Below are positions 15,314 through 24,176 of a stretch of 50,156 nucleotides of DNA, one piece after another. The translations under genes and the position numbers were made by a program. Origin of the DNA: an uncultured cyanobacterium (GTDB lineage Bacteria > Cyanobacteriota > Cyanobacteriia > CACIAM-69d); assembly GCA_937883785.1 (NCBI GenBank), contig CALGDE010000023.1:1-50156 (forward strand). The letters are read 5' to 3'. Every line of letters starts with the position of its first letter. The first letter of the stretch is position 1. The notes beneath the pieces are model-generated. The model made no database searches. It saw only the letters and a program-made list of their open reading frames with translations, and was not told where the DNA came from.

Positions 15314-15333
15314 TTAGGGTCGGTTTCTGGGCG

Positions 15334-15386
15334 ATTTTTGGCTAAAAGCAATTTTGGGGCTAAAGGTGATTTTGGGGCTAAAGGTA
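15334..15386. repeat. 18-bp tandem repeat between two minus-strand genes
   Basis: Units at 15351-15368 and 15369-15386 read ATTTTGGGGCTAAAGGT(G/A). A decayed unit sits at 15334-15350. The repeats lie just beyond the stop of the beta-CASP gene (15416). Confidence 0.75.
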
Positions 15387-15415
15387 ATTGTCAAAGCTAT
15401 GTGCACCCAAAGGAC

Positions 15416-17068
15416 TTACTGACGATTTTCGTCAGAATTAGGATTGCCTAAGTAGTAGCGAGGGGGGTGTTGGCGATCAGGGGCAGCCCAGCGATCTTCC
15501 AAAAGCTCCTGCTGGGATAAGCCACGAATAACCAGCTCATTCCCCTGCCATCGCGCCTCGATAATGCCTGTGTCGATCAGTGCCTGCCACGCCTCACTGC
15601 GGGCAATTTCCTGGGGAAGTTGAATTTCTACCCCTTCGCGCCCCTCGTTAACCTCCCCTTCGTAGCGTTCCGCCGGAGCCGACGGCTGCTGGAAGATTTC
15701 GGCGATCGGCAGAGATACGGTGACTCCGGACTCTGGACAGTGCAATTTATAGCGACTGTTCAGTTCTTCCAACGATGCCAGGTCCTGTAAATCTGCTGCG
15801 GCCCCGTGTACAAAAACCGCATGCTGGGGACGTAGGTTATGGATGAGCTGCAACGTGCCTAGCCCGTCGCAGTGCTCCGACAACATATAAAAATCCACCG
15901 TTGCTCCGCTGGATTTCGCCCCTTGGAATGCCCGCTCTATCAACCCCGCCGAGCTATTCTCTAGCAGCAATAGTCGCCATGATCGTCCCTTACCTAAGGT
16001 TCCATCTAGAAACCGATCCAAAGGCTGGCTTTCGTCCGCCAGCACAATTACCGGCTCATTCGTGTCCAGAGGATTCCCGTCAAAATTAATGCAAGAGTCC
16101 CCTTCAGGAATAGCCTCAAGGGGCACTTCAGAATCTGTAAAGCTATTGGTCAGCCGCTGTAGCCGGGGGCGTACCCGGTCATCCCAAAATAAATTTTGGT
16201 GGCGGGCAAAGTTCTGCACCGAACTGGGCAGCTGATCCAAAATCTTCAAATAAGCATCACAGCCTCGGGCGATCGCCCCGTCCACCAAAATGCTCACATC
16301 CCGCCCCGTTAGGCGATGGTGACTACGCAGCAGCATAATCAACTCTTGAGCCATCCCCAACGCCGTTACGGGCATTAACACTGACTGCCCTTGGTCCAGA
16401 GCCTGGCGCACCTGTTCCGCCACTGCATTTTCTTGGGAACGCCGTCGCCCGTGTCGTGCCGTGCCGTAATTACCGTCCAAAATCAGCACGTCGGGACGGT
16501 GTGATCGCGCCTCATCCAGCGGCAACCCTTCCACCAATCGACTGTTGGATAGGAAAAAATCCCCGGTGTACACCACTCGCATCGGCTGGGTGGCAGCATC
16601 GGGAGAACCATAGGTAATAACAAACAAGGCTGCCCCCGGCAAATGTCCTGCCGGAAGCAGCTCCACGGTAATGTCTTCAGCGACGGCAACGGGCGATCGC
16701 CAGGGCAATCCCTGAAAATTTTCTGGCAGATCCCATTCCATGGCCCAGTTCAAGGGCATCAGCTGCCGAGTCACCTCACTGGCATACACCGGCACCTGAG
16801 GAAAACGACTTTGGAACTCCATCAGCCCAAAACTGCTATCTCGGTGGGCGTGGCTACACAGCACCGCATCCAAAGCATCGCCCCGCTCAATCAGCGGCGT
16901 TAAATCCGTAAGTCCGCAATCCAGAAGAAGGCGGCGATTACCCAAACGCAATTCTAAACAAACGCCCTCATCGCCACGCCCTGCCCCGTGTACTGTACAG
17001 TCCAGCGGCAAAGGAGGCGTCTCGCTGCGAATATTGGAACGACTAGCAAAAGTACCGGTCATTTCCAA
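15416..17068 (-). CDS. beta-CASP metallo-beta-lactamase fold hydrolase
   Basis: This 550-residue protein belongs to the MBL/beta-CASP class of nucleases (CPSF73/RNase J relatives). The layout is: LLLDCG, motif II CSHAHRDS (residues 71-78), motif III PAGHLPGAAL, motif IV YTGDFF. Then comes the beta-CASP insert with LILDGNYGT (motif A), SEHCDGLGTLQLI (motif B-like) and VFVHG. Motif II is normally HxHxDH. Here the last histidine is Ser78, which would weaken one zinc site. It is shorter than and different from the RNase J expected elsewhere in a cyanobacterium. The C-terminal 120 residues match no domain I know. RNA processing is the likely field, but activity is unproven. Confidence 0.8.
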   Translation of the reverse strand: MEMTGTFASRSNIRSETPPLPLDCTVHGAGRGDEGVCLELRLGNRRLLLDCGLTDLTPLIERGDALDAVLCSHAHRDSSFGLMEFQSRFPQVPVYASEVTRQLMPLNWAMEWDLPENFQGLPWRSPVAVAEDITVELLPAGHLPGAALFVITYGSPDAATQPMRVVYTGDFFLSNSRLVEGLPLDEARSHRPDVLILDGNYGTARHGRRRSQENAVAEQVRQALDQGQSVLMPVTALGMAQELIMLLRSHHRLTGRDVSILVDGAIARGCDAYLKILDQLPSSVQNFARHQNLFWDDRVRPRLQRLTNSFTDSEVPLEAIPEGDSCINFDGNPLDTNEPVIVLADESQPLDRFLDGTLGKGRSWRLLLLENSSAGLIERAFQGAKSSGATVDFYMLSEHCDGLGTLQLIHNLRPQHAVFVHGAAADLQDLASLEELNSRYKLHCPESGVTVSLPIAEIFQQPSAPAERYEGEVNEGREGVEIQLPQEIARSEAWQALIDTGIIEARWQGNELVIRGLSQQELLEDRWAAPDRQHPPRYYLGNPNSDENRQ

Positions 17069-17222
17069 ACGCCCTCAAGGAAACGCTAAAACCGCCCCAA
17101 GCAGACCAAACTCCAGCTCAAAGCGGTTAACGTCAATTATAAAAGCCCAACTACAAAAGCCTAGGCACAAGGGCAAGACAAAAAAGCCTAAATGGGAAAG
17201 TTTAGTGGGCATTAACGGGCAA

Positions 17223-17345
17223 CTAATGGGCAGAGCCGTTACCGTGATAATCCTCAGTGTCATAGAAGCCATTGCGGGTGCCGAAGAAAAGGCAGGCAAC
17301 GGTAAATACGGGAATAAGCCCAAGCAAAAGGATTCGAATATCCAT
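17223..17345 (-). CDS. 40-residue single-span membrane protein
   Basis: From ATG 17345 the product is 40 residues: MDIRILLLGLIPVFTVACLF as one membrane helix, then a polar acidic tail FGTRNGFYDTEDYHGNGSAH. The MDxR start and early hydrophobic run with a PV pair recall PsbY of photosystem II, but the usual AAGWA-xxNI part of PsbY is absent, so I do not assign it. A longer in-frame extension to 17411 lacks such features. It lies in the gap between the beta-CASP gene and rbcR. It could be a small photosynthetic or respiratory subunit, or a chance frame. Confidence 0.4.
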   Translation of the reverse strand: MDIRILLLGLIPVFTVACLFFGTRNGFYDTEDYHGNGSAH

Positions 17346-17615
17346 AGTTGTTTGTTCTCGATTTATCTCAAAGTCTTGTTTCAGCGCTGCTAGATTTCTC
17401 TGTCCATCCAAGAAATTACATATCTAAAAAATTTGGATATAGATCCTCTAAATGCAGCTTATATACACAGACTAACGAGAAAATTTTGATCCCGAGTTCG
17501 GCTGTAACGGGACTTTACGTTGGGGATCGCCCCCCCCTTTTTTCTTAAGCTCTACCATCTAACGTTGAGTTGACTTAGAGTCCCAGAGTGTCAGCCCTTC
17601 ATTTCACTGTTCTTA

Positions 17616-17659
17616 AGTTCTTAAACCCGCGCACCTTAGTTCTTAAACCCGCGCACCTT
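17616..17659 (-). repeat. 22-bp perfect tandem duplication spanning the rbcR stop
   Basis: AGTTCTTAAACCCGCGCACC plus TT is repeated exactly at 17616-17637 and 17638-17659. The rbcR stop codon (TAA, 17645-17643) lies in the second copy. Confidence 0.9.
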
Positions 17660-18611
17660 CCGACACCGCCACTGGGTACACCGCCGGTGAAGCAAAGTGG
17701 GGCAACACGTCCTGCGTAAACGCCTCTGCAGCTTTGGACCGATAACGATTGGGGTTGGTAATCACTTTAAGGGTGCGCTGTACCGTTACCGAATCCACCC
17801 GAATCCGTTTCAATGTGCCCATTTGCAGCTCTTTCTCGATGGCAGCAATGGACACAAACGCTGCTCCCAATCCAGCCTGCACCGCATTTTTAATGGCTTC
17901 AACGGAATTCAGCTCCATCTCAATGCGCAGCCGTCGAATATCAATATTAGATTGGCTTAGAACCGCATCGATTACCTTGCGAATGGTGGATTGGGAATCG
18001 AGGGAAATAAAATTCAAGCTGTACAAGTCATCCCGCTCAATCATGTCATGTCGCGCCAAGGAATGGGACGGTGGCAGCACCAACGCCAGCTCGTCCTGGG
18101 CATAGGGCACCACTTTTAGGGAATCTTGAAGCTCTGACGGCACCTTACCGCCAATAATCGCCAAATCAATTTGCCCATTCGCCACATTCCAAGAAGTGCG
18201 ACGGGTGGAATGCACATGAAGCTGCACCCCCACCTCGGGATAAACCTCACGAAATTTGCCAATCATGCGCGGCAATAAATAAGTCCCCGTAGTTTGACTC
18301 GCCCCCACAATAAGGGTGCCGCCCTGAAGATTTTGTAAGTCCTTAATAGCTCGACAGGTTTCCTGGCACAGGGTCAGAATTTTCTCCCCGTAGTTCAGCA
18401 ACATATGCCCTGCTTCCGTGAGCTGTGCCCGTCTTCCGCCTCGATCAAACAGGGGCACATCAAGCTGCCGCTCTAGGTTTTGCACCTGTAAGCTGACTGC
18501 TGGCTGGGACACATATAGACTGTCGGCAGCACGCTTAAAACTTCCCTCTTCGGAAATTGCTTTCAGGATGCGCAATTGATCCAGAGTAAACGGAAGATCC
18601 GACATAGACAT
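17643..18611 (-). CDS. rbcR: LysR-type regulator RbcR
   Basis: This 322-residue LysR regulator has an N-terminal winged helix-turn-helix ([36 protein letters not shown], about residues 7-66). The LysR substrate domain runs to about 300. The opening and the phrase [18 protein letters not shown] match RbcR/Ycf30, the regulator of RuBisCO and carbon-fixation genes in cyanobacteria and red-lineage plastids, rather than CmpR or NdhR. The effector is thought to be a carbon-metabolism or NADPH signal. It is divergent from the NnrU gene with a 305-bp shared region. NdhF1 lies close by. MSMSD gives two possible starts; the residues after MSDLPF are what the family keeps. Confidence 0.88.
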   Translation of the reverse strand: MSMSDLPFTLDQLRILKAISEEGSFKRAADSLYVSQPAVSLQVQNLERQLDVPLFDRGGRRAQLTEAGHMLLNYGEKILTLCQETCRAIKDLQNLQGGTLIVGASQTTGTYLLPRMIGKFREVYPEVGVQLHVHSTRRTSWNVANGQIDLAIIGGKVPSELQDSLKVVPYAQDELALVLPPSHSLARHDMIERDDLYSLNFISLDSQSTIRKVIDAVLSQSNIDIRRLRIEMELNSVEAIKNAVQAGLGAAFVSIAAIEKELQMGTLKRIRVDSVTVQRTLKVITNPNRYRSKAAEAFTQDVLPHFASPAVYPVAVSEGARV

Positions 18612-18916
18612 GGGCGTGTGACCAAAAACTGGGCAGAGAAAAATACCAGGAATAGAACAAGTGGGAAGACCGCTGGAATACTAGTAATAGTGATCTCAAC
18701 GGCTTCGGCTATGTCGCATTAGACATAGCACAACTCAGGCTACCTGCTGCGGTCCTTAGTTCTCATTAGTCTATTGTCGGGCATAAAGTGACAAACTATA
18801 AAGAAAATTTATAAAACGCTTCTCAATTTTGAATCTGCCTTTTGGTGATTCTCTACCTAAAGCTCCTTTTCCCTGCACCGTTTCTAGCGATAATTCTGCT
18901 TTTTCCCTTTCTGTCT
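18612..18916. promoter_or_regulatory. shared upstream region of rbcR and nnrU with a palindrome
   Basis: This 305-bp divergent region holds TATAAA-GAAAA-TTTATA (18797-18813), a perfect 6-bp inverted repeat with a T-N11-A spacing of the kind LysR proteins bind. Two ATTAG half-sites also occur (about 18718 and 18767). Autoregulation by RbcR is an inference. The TTG-started extension of the NnrU frame into this region is not supported. Confidence 0.4.
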
Positions 18917-19684
18917 ATGTCTTTCGATTTTTCTACGTTTACTGAGCTGCTGTCTAAGATTGTCGCGATGCTGACGCCGCTATGGTTTCCGGCAAGTCAT
19001 TGGATTATGACGGGCTTGCTGGTGGGATTTGCGATCGCCCACAGCGGTTTGGCCGCCCTGCGTCCTTGGGGAGAATCTAAACTCGGAGCTCGCGCCTACC
19101 GCGTGTTGTTTGCCCTAGTTAGCATTCCGTTCGCCACAACGCTGCTGCTGTATTTTTTTAACCATCGCTACGAGGGCGTTCAGCTGTGGCAATTGCAGGG
19201 AGTGTCGTGGATGCAGCCAACAGTGTGGGTGTTGTCCTTTATTTCCTTTATCTTTCTTTACCCAGCCACCTTTAATCTCTTAGAAATCGCCGCCGTCCAA
19301 AAGCCGGAAATTCATCTGTATGAAACGGGGATTATGAGGATTTCCAGACATCCCCAAATGGTAGGGCAGGTGATTTGGTGTGTGGCTCATACTCTGTGGC
19401 TGGGCACTAGTTTTACCTTAGTCACCTCTATTGGGCTGGTTTTGCACCATTGTTTTGCGGTGTGGCATGGCGATCGCCGCTGGGAAAGAAAACACGGTGA
19501 AGCGTTTTTGGTAGTCAAAGAACGCACCTCTGTTATTCCATTTTTGGCGGTTATTCGGGGGCAGCAATCCTTAAAACCACATGAATTTTTACGCCCTGCC
19601 TATGTGGGGGTGACCGCATTCGTTTTAGGTTTATGGTGGGCTCACCCAACCCTAATGCGTCTAACGGCGCAGGTGAATTTTTGA
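18917..19684 (+). CDS. NnrU-family membrane protein, Z-ISO-like
   Basis: The product is 255 residues from ATG 18917. It has about six or seven hydrophobic segments and the family signature GIMRISRHPQMVGQVIWCVAHTLWLG (about residues 137-162). NnrU proteins are homologous to plant 15-cis-zeta-carotene isomerase (Z-ISO), a haem-dependent membrane enzyme that isomerises the central double bond in carotenoid synthesis. Conserved histidines in HSGLAAL, SRHPQM, CVAHTLW and LHHCFAVWHGD could bind haem. In cyanobacteria this family is the Z-ISO candidate. A role in carotenoid synthesis fits the photosynthetic neighbours but is inferred. The frame opens at a TTG 75 bases earlier; the ATG is preferred. 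Confidence 0.82.
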   Translation: MSFDFSTFTELLSKIVAMLTPLWFPASHWIMTGLLVGFAIAHSGLAALRPWGESKLGARAYRVLFALVSIPFATTLLLYFFNHRYEGVQLWQLQGVSWMQPTVWVLSFISFIFLYPATFNLLEIAAVQKPEIHLYETGIMRISRHPQMVGQVIWCVAHTLWLGTSFTLVTSIGLVLHHCFAVWHGDRRWERKHGEAFLVVKERTSVIPFLAVIRGQQSLKPHEFLRPAYVGVTAFVLGLWWAHPTLMRLTAQVNF

Positions 19685-20054
19685 TCCCGCCGTTTTGGGA
19701 TCTGCGGTGCAGTTTTTGCAGCGCTGTTTTTGATCCAAAATTTTAATGTCTGCTTTCACGGGGATCAGCTCCCTGAAAGGGGCCCTTTGAGAATGCTTTT
19801 TGGGACGTAACGATCTCGGATCCGTGACTCTCGAGGCCATGACTTTGCCCATGAATTTAGTGGGCGCTGCAAAGTTTGGACATTAAAGCTTGGGGCATTG
19901 GTGATCGCGGATGAACATTCTTACCATTGGCGGTTGCAAGCAAGTTGCTTATCCATTGATCCCCATCTGGGATCACAATATTAAAAAGTCTCTGTAAAAA
20001 ACCTTTGCAAAGATCTATATAAAGAACAAAAAAATTTAATAACCCGCCCACCCC
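19685..20054. other. 370-bp intergenic region before the thioredoxin gene
   Basis: No gene is seen. The last 90 bases are AT-rich, with TTGCAA about 13 bases ahead of TATAAA near 20020, a rough promoter for the thioredoxin gene. There is no clear Shine-Dalgarno before its ATG. Confidence 0.35.
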
Positions 20055-20402
20055 ATGACACAAGATATTAGCGAATCTTATTTTACTGAAGAGGTTTTAA
20101 ACGCTTCTACGCCGGTTCTGGTGCACTTCTGGGCTCCCTGGTGTGGCGTCTGCCGCCTAATTGAGCCGCTGCTGTATCAATTTCAGATGGAATCAAAAGC
20201 CAATCTGAAGTTGGTCAAGGTTAACGCCGACAGTAGCCTTCATTTGTCCAACACCTATCGCTTGAGAAGTTTGCCCACCTTAATTCTTTTTGAATATGGG
20301 CAACCTACTTACCGGCTGGAGCATGTATCCAGTCGCGACGAATTGCGATCGCAGCTAAAGTCTCTGGAGCTGACCTTGACTCAAGCTGCGGCATTTCGAT
20401 AG
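20055..20402 (+). CDS. thioredoxin-family protein with WCGVC active site
   Basis: This 115-residue thioredoxin fold has strand-helix-strand elements and FWAPWCGVCRLIEPLLYQF (about residues 25-43), plus the cis-proline in RSLPTLILFEYGQ. Typical thioredoxins have WCGPC; here Val replaces Pro between the cysteines, which shifts redox potential. Such variants are known among cyanobacterium-specific thioredoxins (TrxC-like). The protein is probably stromal/cytosolic and passes electrons to light-regulated targets, but its partners are unknown. It sits in the rbcR - nnrU - trx - ndhF1 block, an order that I believe recurs in other cyanobacteria. Confidence 0.85.
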   Translation: MTQDISESYFTEEVLNASTPVLVHFWAPWCGVCRLIEPLLYQFQMESKANLKLVKVNADSSLHLSNTYRLRSLPTLILFEYGQPTYRLEHVSSRDELRSQLKSLELTLTQAAAFR

Positions 20403-20892
20403 GTCTACCTCGACTGTTCTGGCGATCGCCGGAATCCTTAGACGGCTTGCTTTGGTCCTAAACTTTAAGATTATTTTTTTCTTCCTTTAACAATCCACTT
20501 CTTCGACAAAGCCCTCACTACGGGGCTTCTGAGGTTACTTTAAATCGGGATTGGGACCTCTTGAGAACCGCACATGCGTGGATTTTTGGACCTAACGGAA
20601 GTCCAACCTATTAGATGCCCTCATAGGCTTTATCACCAGTTTGCCTGGATTCAGTCTTAGGGGGCTTAACATTCCATGCCAGAATGGTTAGGAAATAAGT
20701 ACATTGGGGCGCCTTGGTCACAAAATTTCCCTTGGCAAACTCTGAGTGGTTGTCGCTGAGAGAATTAATAGTGTGACTGCGCGTTTGCAATTTTCACCTT
20801 ATATCTACCCGTTTAGGTCTTCGAGCCATGGGCTGAATGTTTTTCGGCACCCGTCAAGACCGTCCTAAGTCGTGTAATTCAGGCTGATTCTG
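20403..20892. promoter_or_regulatory. 490-bp leader of ndhF1
   Basis: No gene is seen. AAGCCC-TCACTACG-GGGCTT (20509-20528) forms a 6-bp hairpin about 105 bases after the thioredoxin stop, without a T-run. The long leader suggests regulated expression of ndhF1. I cannot place a promoter with confidence. Confidence 0.4.
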
Positions 20893-22950
20893 ATGGAACC
20901 GCTTTACGAATACGCCTGGTTGATCCCAGTTTTCCCGCTGCTAGGGGCAACTCTAGTGGGTCTTGGGCTAATTGCTTTTAACCAGCAAGTTAACCGCCTT
21001 CGCCAACTTAACGCTGTCTTTATTCTGAGCACCATTGGTGGCTCGCTGGTCATGGCGATCGCCCTGCTATGGAGCCAGTTGCAAGGTCACGAGGCCTTTC
21101 TTCGTTCCATTGAATGGGCCAGCGCCGGAGACTTCCACCTCTCCATGGGCTACACCATCGACCACCTCAGTGCGCTGATGATGGTGATCGTGACCACCGT
21201 TGCTTTCTTGGTCATGATCTATACCGACGGCTACATGTCCCACGACGAAAGCTACGTTCGGTTTTACACCTATCTCAGCCTCTTTAGCTCCTCCATGTTG
21301 GGGCTAGTGGTGAGCCCAAACCTGGTGCAGATTTATATTTTCTGGGAGCTGGTGGGGATGTGCTCCTATCTGCTGATCGGATTCTGGTATGACCGCCGCC
21401 CTGCTGCCGACGCATGCCAAAAAGCTTTTGTCACCAACCGCGTCGGTGACTTTGGGCTGCTTCTGGGGATGTTGGCTCTGTACTGGTGCACCGGCAGCTT
21501 TGAATTTGACATTATGGGCAGCCGCCTGACGGATCTAGTGGAATCGGGAGCGTTGAGTGCTGGATTTGCCACCTTGTTTGCGGTCTTGGTGTTCCTTGGC
21601 CCTGTGGCGAAATCAGCCCAGTTCCCCCTTCACGTGTGGCTGCCTGACGCCATGGAAGGTCCTACTCCTATTTCGGCACTCATTCACGCGGCAACCATGG
21701 TGGCGGCAGGGGTATTCCTGATTGCTCGCATGTTCCCCGTGTTTGAGGACCTGCCGGGAGTAATGAACATCATTGCTTGGACCGGTGCCCTGACGGCATT
21801 TATGGGAGCCACGATCGCCATCACCCAAAACGACATCAAGAAAGGACTGGCGTACTCTACAATCTCTCAGCTCGGCTATATGGTTATGGCCATGGGCGTG
21901 GGAGCTTATGGCGCTGGTTTGTTCCACCTGATGACCCATGCCTACTTCAAGGCAATGTTGTTCTTGGGGTCGGGCTCGGTAATTCATGGCATGGAAGAAG
22001 TGGTGGGTCACACGCCGGTATTGGCGCAAGACATGCGACTGATGGGCGGTTTGCGCAAGTATATGCCCATTACCTCCACCACTTTTTTGATTGGAACTTT
22101 GGCAATTTGCGGTATTCCTCCCTTTGCTGGTTTCTGGTCCAAGGATGAGATTTTGGCCCAGTCCTTTGAGGCAAACCCTGCTCTGTGGTTTGTGGGCTGG
22201 CTAACCGCTGGGATCACGGCGTTCTACATGTTCCGCATGTATTTTTCCACCTTTGAAGGGGAGTTTCGCGGCACTGACGCCACCATTCGCGAACAGCTAT
22301 TGGCGGCCGCTGAAGTGCCCACTACCGAGGTGCCTGCCTTTGGTCCTGGTGCAATGGACCCCCACGAGCTGGAGCATGGACATGGTGATCACCACCACAG
22401 CAGTGAGCCCCATGAGTCTCCGCTGACGATGACTTTCCCGCTGATGGCGCTGGCAGTTCCTTCAGTGCTGATTGGCTTAGTGGGAACCCCGTTCAATAAC
22501 ATCTTCGAGGAGTTCGTTCACGCTCCTGGTGAAGTGGTTGAAGCGGCTGAGCATGGTTTTGATTGGGCTGAGTTTCTGATTATGGGCGGTAGCTCCGTGG
22601 GCATTGGCCTGATCGGAATTTCTTTGGCGATTCTGATGTATCTTCAGCGCAAAATTGACCCCGGGATGATCGTTGAAAAAATCAAAACCCTGTACAACTT
22701 CTCCCTAAACAAGTGGTATTTCGACGATCTTTACGACACTGCCTTCGTACAGGGCAGCCGTCGTTTGGCGCGTCAAGTGATGGAGGTGGACTTCCGCATT
22801 GTGGACGGGGCGGTGAACTTTACCGGTTTTGCTACGCTGCTGTCGGGCGAAAGCTTGAAGTACTTTGAAAACGGTCGTGCTCAGTTTTATGCGCTGATTG
22901 TTTTCGGTGCAGTGTTAGGCTTCGTCGTCGTTTCCGGTTTGACCGGCTAA
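20893..22950 (+). CDS. ndhF1: NDH-1 subunit 5 (NdhF1)
   Basis: This 685-residue antiporter-like proton-pumping subunit belongs to the photosynthetic NDH-1 (NDH-1L) complex in the thylakoid membrane. About 16 transmembrane helices are expected. Core signatures are present: LVQIYIFWELVGMCSYLLIG, FVTNRVGDFG, GPVAKSAQFPLHVWLPDAMEGPTPISALIHAATMVAAG and NDIKKGLAYSTISQLGYM. These carry the conserved glutamate (helix 5), lysines and histidines of the proton channel. The C-terminal part has a His/Glu-rich loop (HELEHGHGDHHHSSEPHE) and the long lateral-helix region. It is the NDH-1L form used in respiration and cyclic electron flow rather than the CO2-uptake NdhF3. ndhD1, often next to ndhF1, is not here; a strong terminator follows instead. 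Confidence 0.95.
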   Translation: MEPLYEYAWLIPVFPLLGATLVGLGLIAFNQQVNRLRQLNAVFILSTIGGSLVMAIALLWSQLQGHEAFLRSIEWASAGDFHLSMGYTIDHLSALMMVIVTTVAFLVMIYTDGYMSHDESYVRFYTYLSLFSSSMLGLVVSPNLVQIYIFWELVGMCSYLLIGFWYDRRPAADACQKAFVTNRVGDFGLLLGMLALYWCTGSFEFDIMGSRLTDLVESGALSAGFATLFAVLVFLGPVAKSAQFPLHVWLPDAMEGPTPISALIHAATMVAAGVFLIARMFPVFEDLPGVMNIIAWTGALTAFMGATIAITQNDIKKGLAYSTISQLGYMVMAMGVGAYGAGLFHLMTHAYFKAMLFLGSGSVIHGMEEVVGHTPVLAQDMRLMGGLRKYMPITSTTFLIGTLAICGIPPFAGFWSKDEILAQSFEANPALWFVGWLTAGITAFYMFRMYFSTFEGEFRGTDATIREQLLAAAEVPTTEVPAFGPGAMDPHELEHGHGDHHHSSEPHESPLTMTFPLMALAVPSVLIGLVGTPFNNIFEEFVHAPGEVVEAAEHGFDWAEFLIMGGSSVGIGLIGISLAILMYLQRKIDPGMIVEKIKTLYNFSLNKWYFDDLYDTAFVQGSRRLARQVMEVDFRIVDGAVNFTGFATLLSGESLKYFENGRAQFYALIVFGAVLGFVVVSGLTG

Positions 22951-23013
22951 TTTCGCTGGAAATTAGAGAACAGACAGAGTCTCGATTAAGAGCCGTAAAG
23001 TGAAAGCGATAAG

Positions 23014-23048
23014 AAAGGCGTTCCAGAAACTATATCTGGAACGCCTTT
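23014..23048. terminator. bidirectional terminator between ndhF1 and cobH
   Basis: AAAGGCGTTCCAG (23014-23026) and CTGGAACGCCTTT (23036-23048) make a perfect 13-bp stem with a 9-base loop. It sits between two convergent genes with T-rich ends on both strands, so it can stop transcription from either side. Confidence 0.85.
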
Positions 23049-23079
23049 GCTTTCGAAAAAACTTTTAAGGTGGCTGAGA

Positions 23080-23712
23080 CTATGCGCCAGCAGGCATTGT
23101 GGTTTTTCCATAGGCTTGCCAGGCTAGATCCACTAGGGCATTGGCGATCGCTGCTGCTACCACCGCGCTGCCTTTTCGCCCTTTGATACTGATATAGGGC
23201 ACCTTACTTTGGGCAAGGCGCACTTTGGTTAGCTCCACATTGTTGAAACCGGATGGGGTTGCAATTACCAGCGCTGGAGTGATTTCTCCCGCCTCCAGCA
23301 GGTCTAGGAGCTGTTCTAAGGCGCTTTGGCTTTGACCAACAATGAAAATTCCCTCTGGATAGCGTCCTGCCAAGGTTTGGATTCCCCATGCTGCCTGGCT
23401 TTTTCCCGTTTGGGGACGGGTAATGGTTTCCATACCGCAATACACCGGATTGGCAAAGGTGGTTTGCAGAGCCGGAACCACGCCCACCTGAACCATCGGT
23501 ACGTCCACCACCAAAGTGGAGCGGGAGGCTAGGGCTGTGGATCCGGAGGAAAGGGCCTCTTCAGAAAATTCAATTAAAGTGCGGTATTCGAAATCGGCGG
23601 TGGCATAAATAACCCGTCGGACAATTTCGTACTCAGCTGGCGCGAAAGGGTGGTTGCCCATCTCCGCATCAATTGTGGCTAAGCTTTCAGCGTCAGTTTG
23701 GTGCCATTCCAT
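23080..23712 (-). CDS. cobH: precorrin-8X methylmutase
   Basis: This 210-residue CobH/CbiC enzyme moves a methyl group from C11 to C12 of precorrin-8X to give hydrogenobyrinate, a late step in the corrin ring of cobalamin (pseudocobalamin in cyanobacteria). Family marks are RRVIYATADFEY near residue 32, SSGSTALASRSTLVVDVPMVQVG in the middle, and VIATPSGFNNVELTKVRL. The catalytic His of the family is expected near the N-terminus; GNHPF lies about residue 20. Length is normal. No other cobalamin genes are nearby, which is common in cyanobacteria. Confidence 0.93.
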   Translation of the reverse strand: MEWHQTDAESLATIDAEMGNHPFAPAEYEIVRRVIYATADFEYRTLIEFSEEALSSGSTALASRSTLVVDVPMVQVGVVPALQTTFANPVYCGMETITRPQTGKSQAAWGIQTLAGRYPEGIFIVGQSQSALEQLLDLLEAGEITPALVIATPSGFNNVELTKVRLAQSKVPYISIKGRKGSAVVAAAIANALVDLAWQAYGKTTMPAGA

Positions 23713-24176
23713 AACTATTTGGCTCGAAGTATTGAGGAGTGAAACAGGAGACGATCAGTTTGGTAACGATCAGTTTTTAGTTTAGTGGCGATCAACTTGT
23801 TCAGCTAATGCGTGCCTTGGCGAGGGCATTTCTTTCGTCTTCTACAGTCAAGCAGAGACATCCACTGCTGTACAACTGTCTAATAGATGTCTAATAGAAA
23901 ACGCAAAGGAGATCCGTGTCAGGTGTGCGATTGGATACAAGAACTAATGAAGATGACTAGATCTCACTGGGGAGATTTTTGAGGTGCGCCCTCTAACTCC
24001 CAAGGTACAGCATACCTATGGGGTGTTCCCCCTCACTGTGATATTTCTATCAATTTTAAGAGTGCCCAATATCGGACTTTAAGCGATCGCCCCCCATTAA
24101 GACCCCGCTCATATTGGGTTGATATTTTGAGCTTGCCACACTATCTCCCGTCCACCTAATGTTCAGGCGCTAATGT
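23713..24176. other. 464-bp intergenic region with short tandem repeats
   Basis: No gene is seen. It contains ACGATCAGTTT twice (about 23751 and 23766) just upstream of cobH. TGTCTAATAGA is duplicated exactly at 23877-23887 and 23888-23898. A HIP1 site and a C-rich run lie near 24085. Confidence 0.5.
23877..23898. repeat. 11-bp perfect tandem duplication
   Basis: TGTCTAATAGA is repeated exactly in the gap upstream of cobH. No role is known. Confidence 0.85.
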
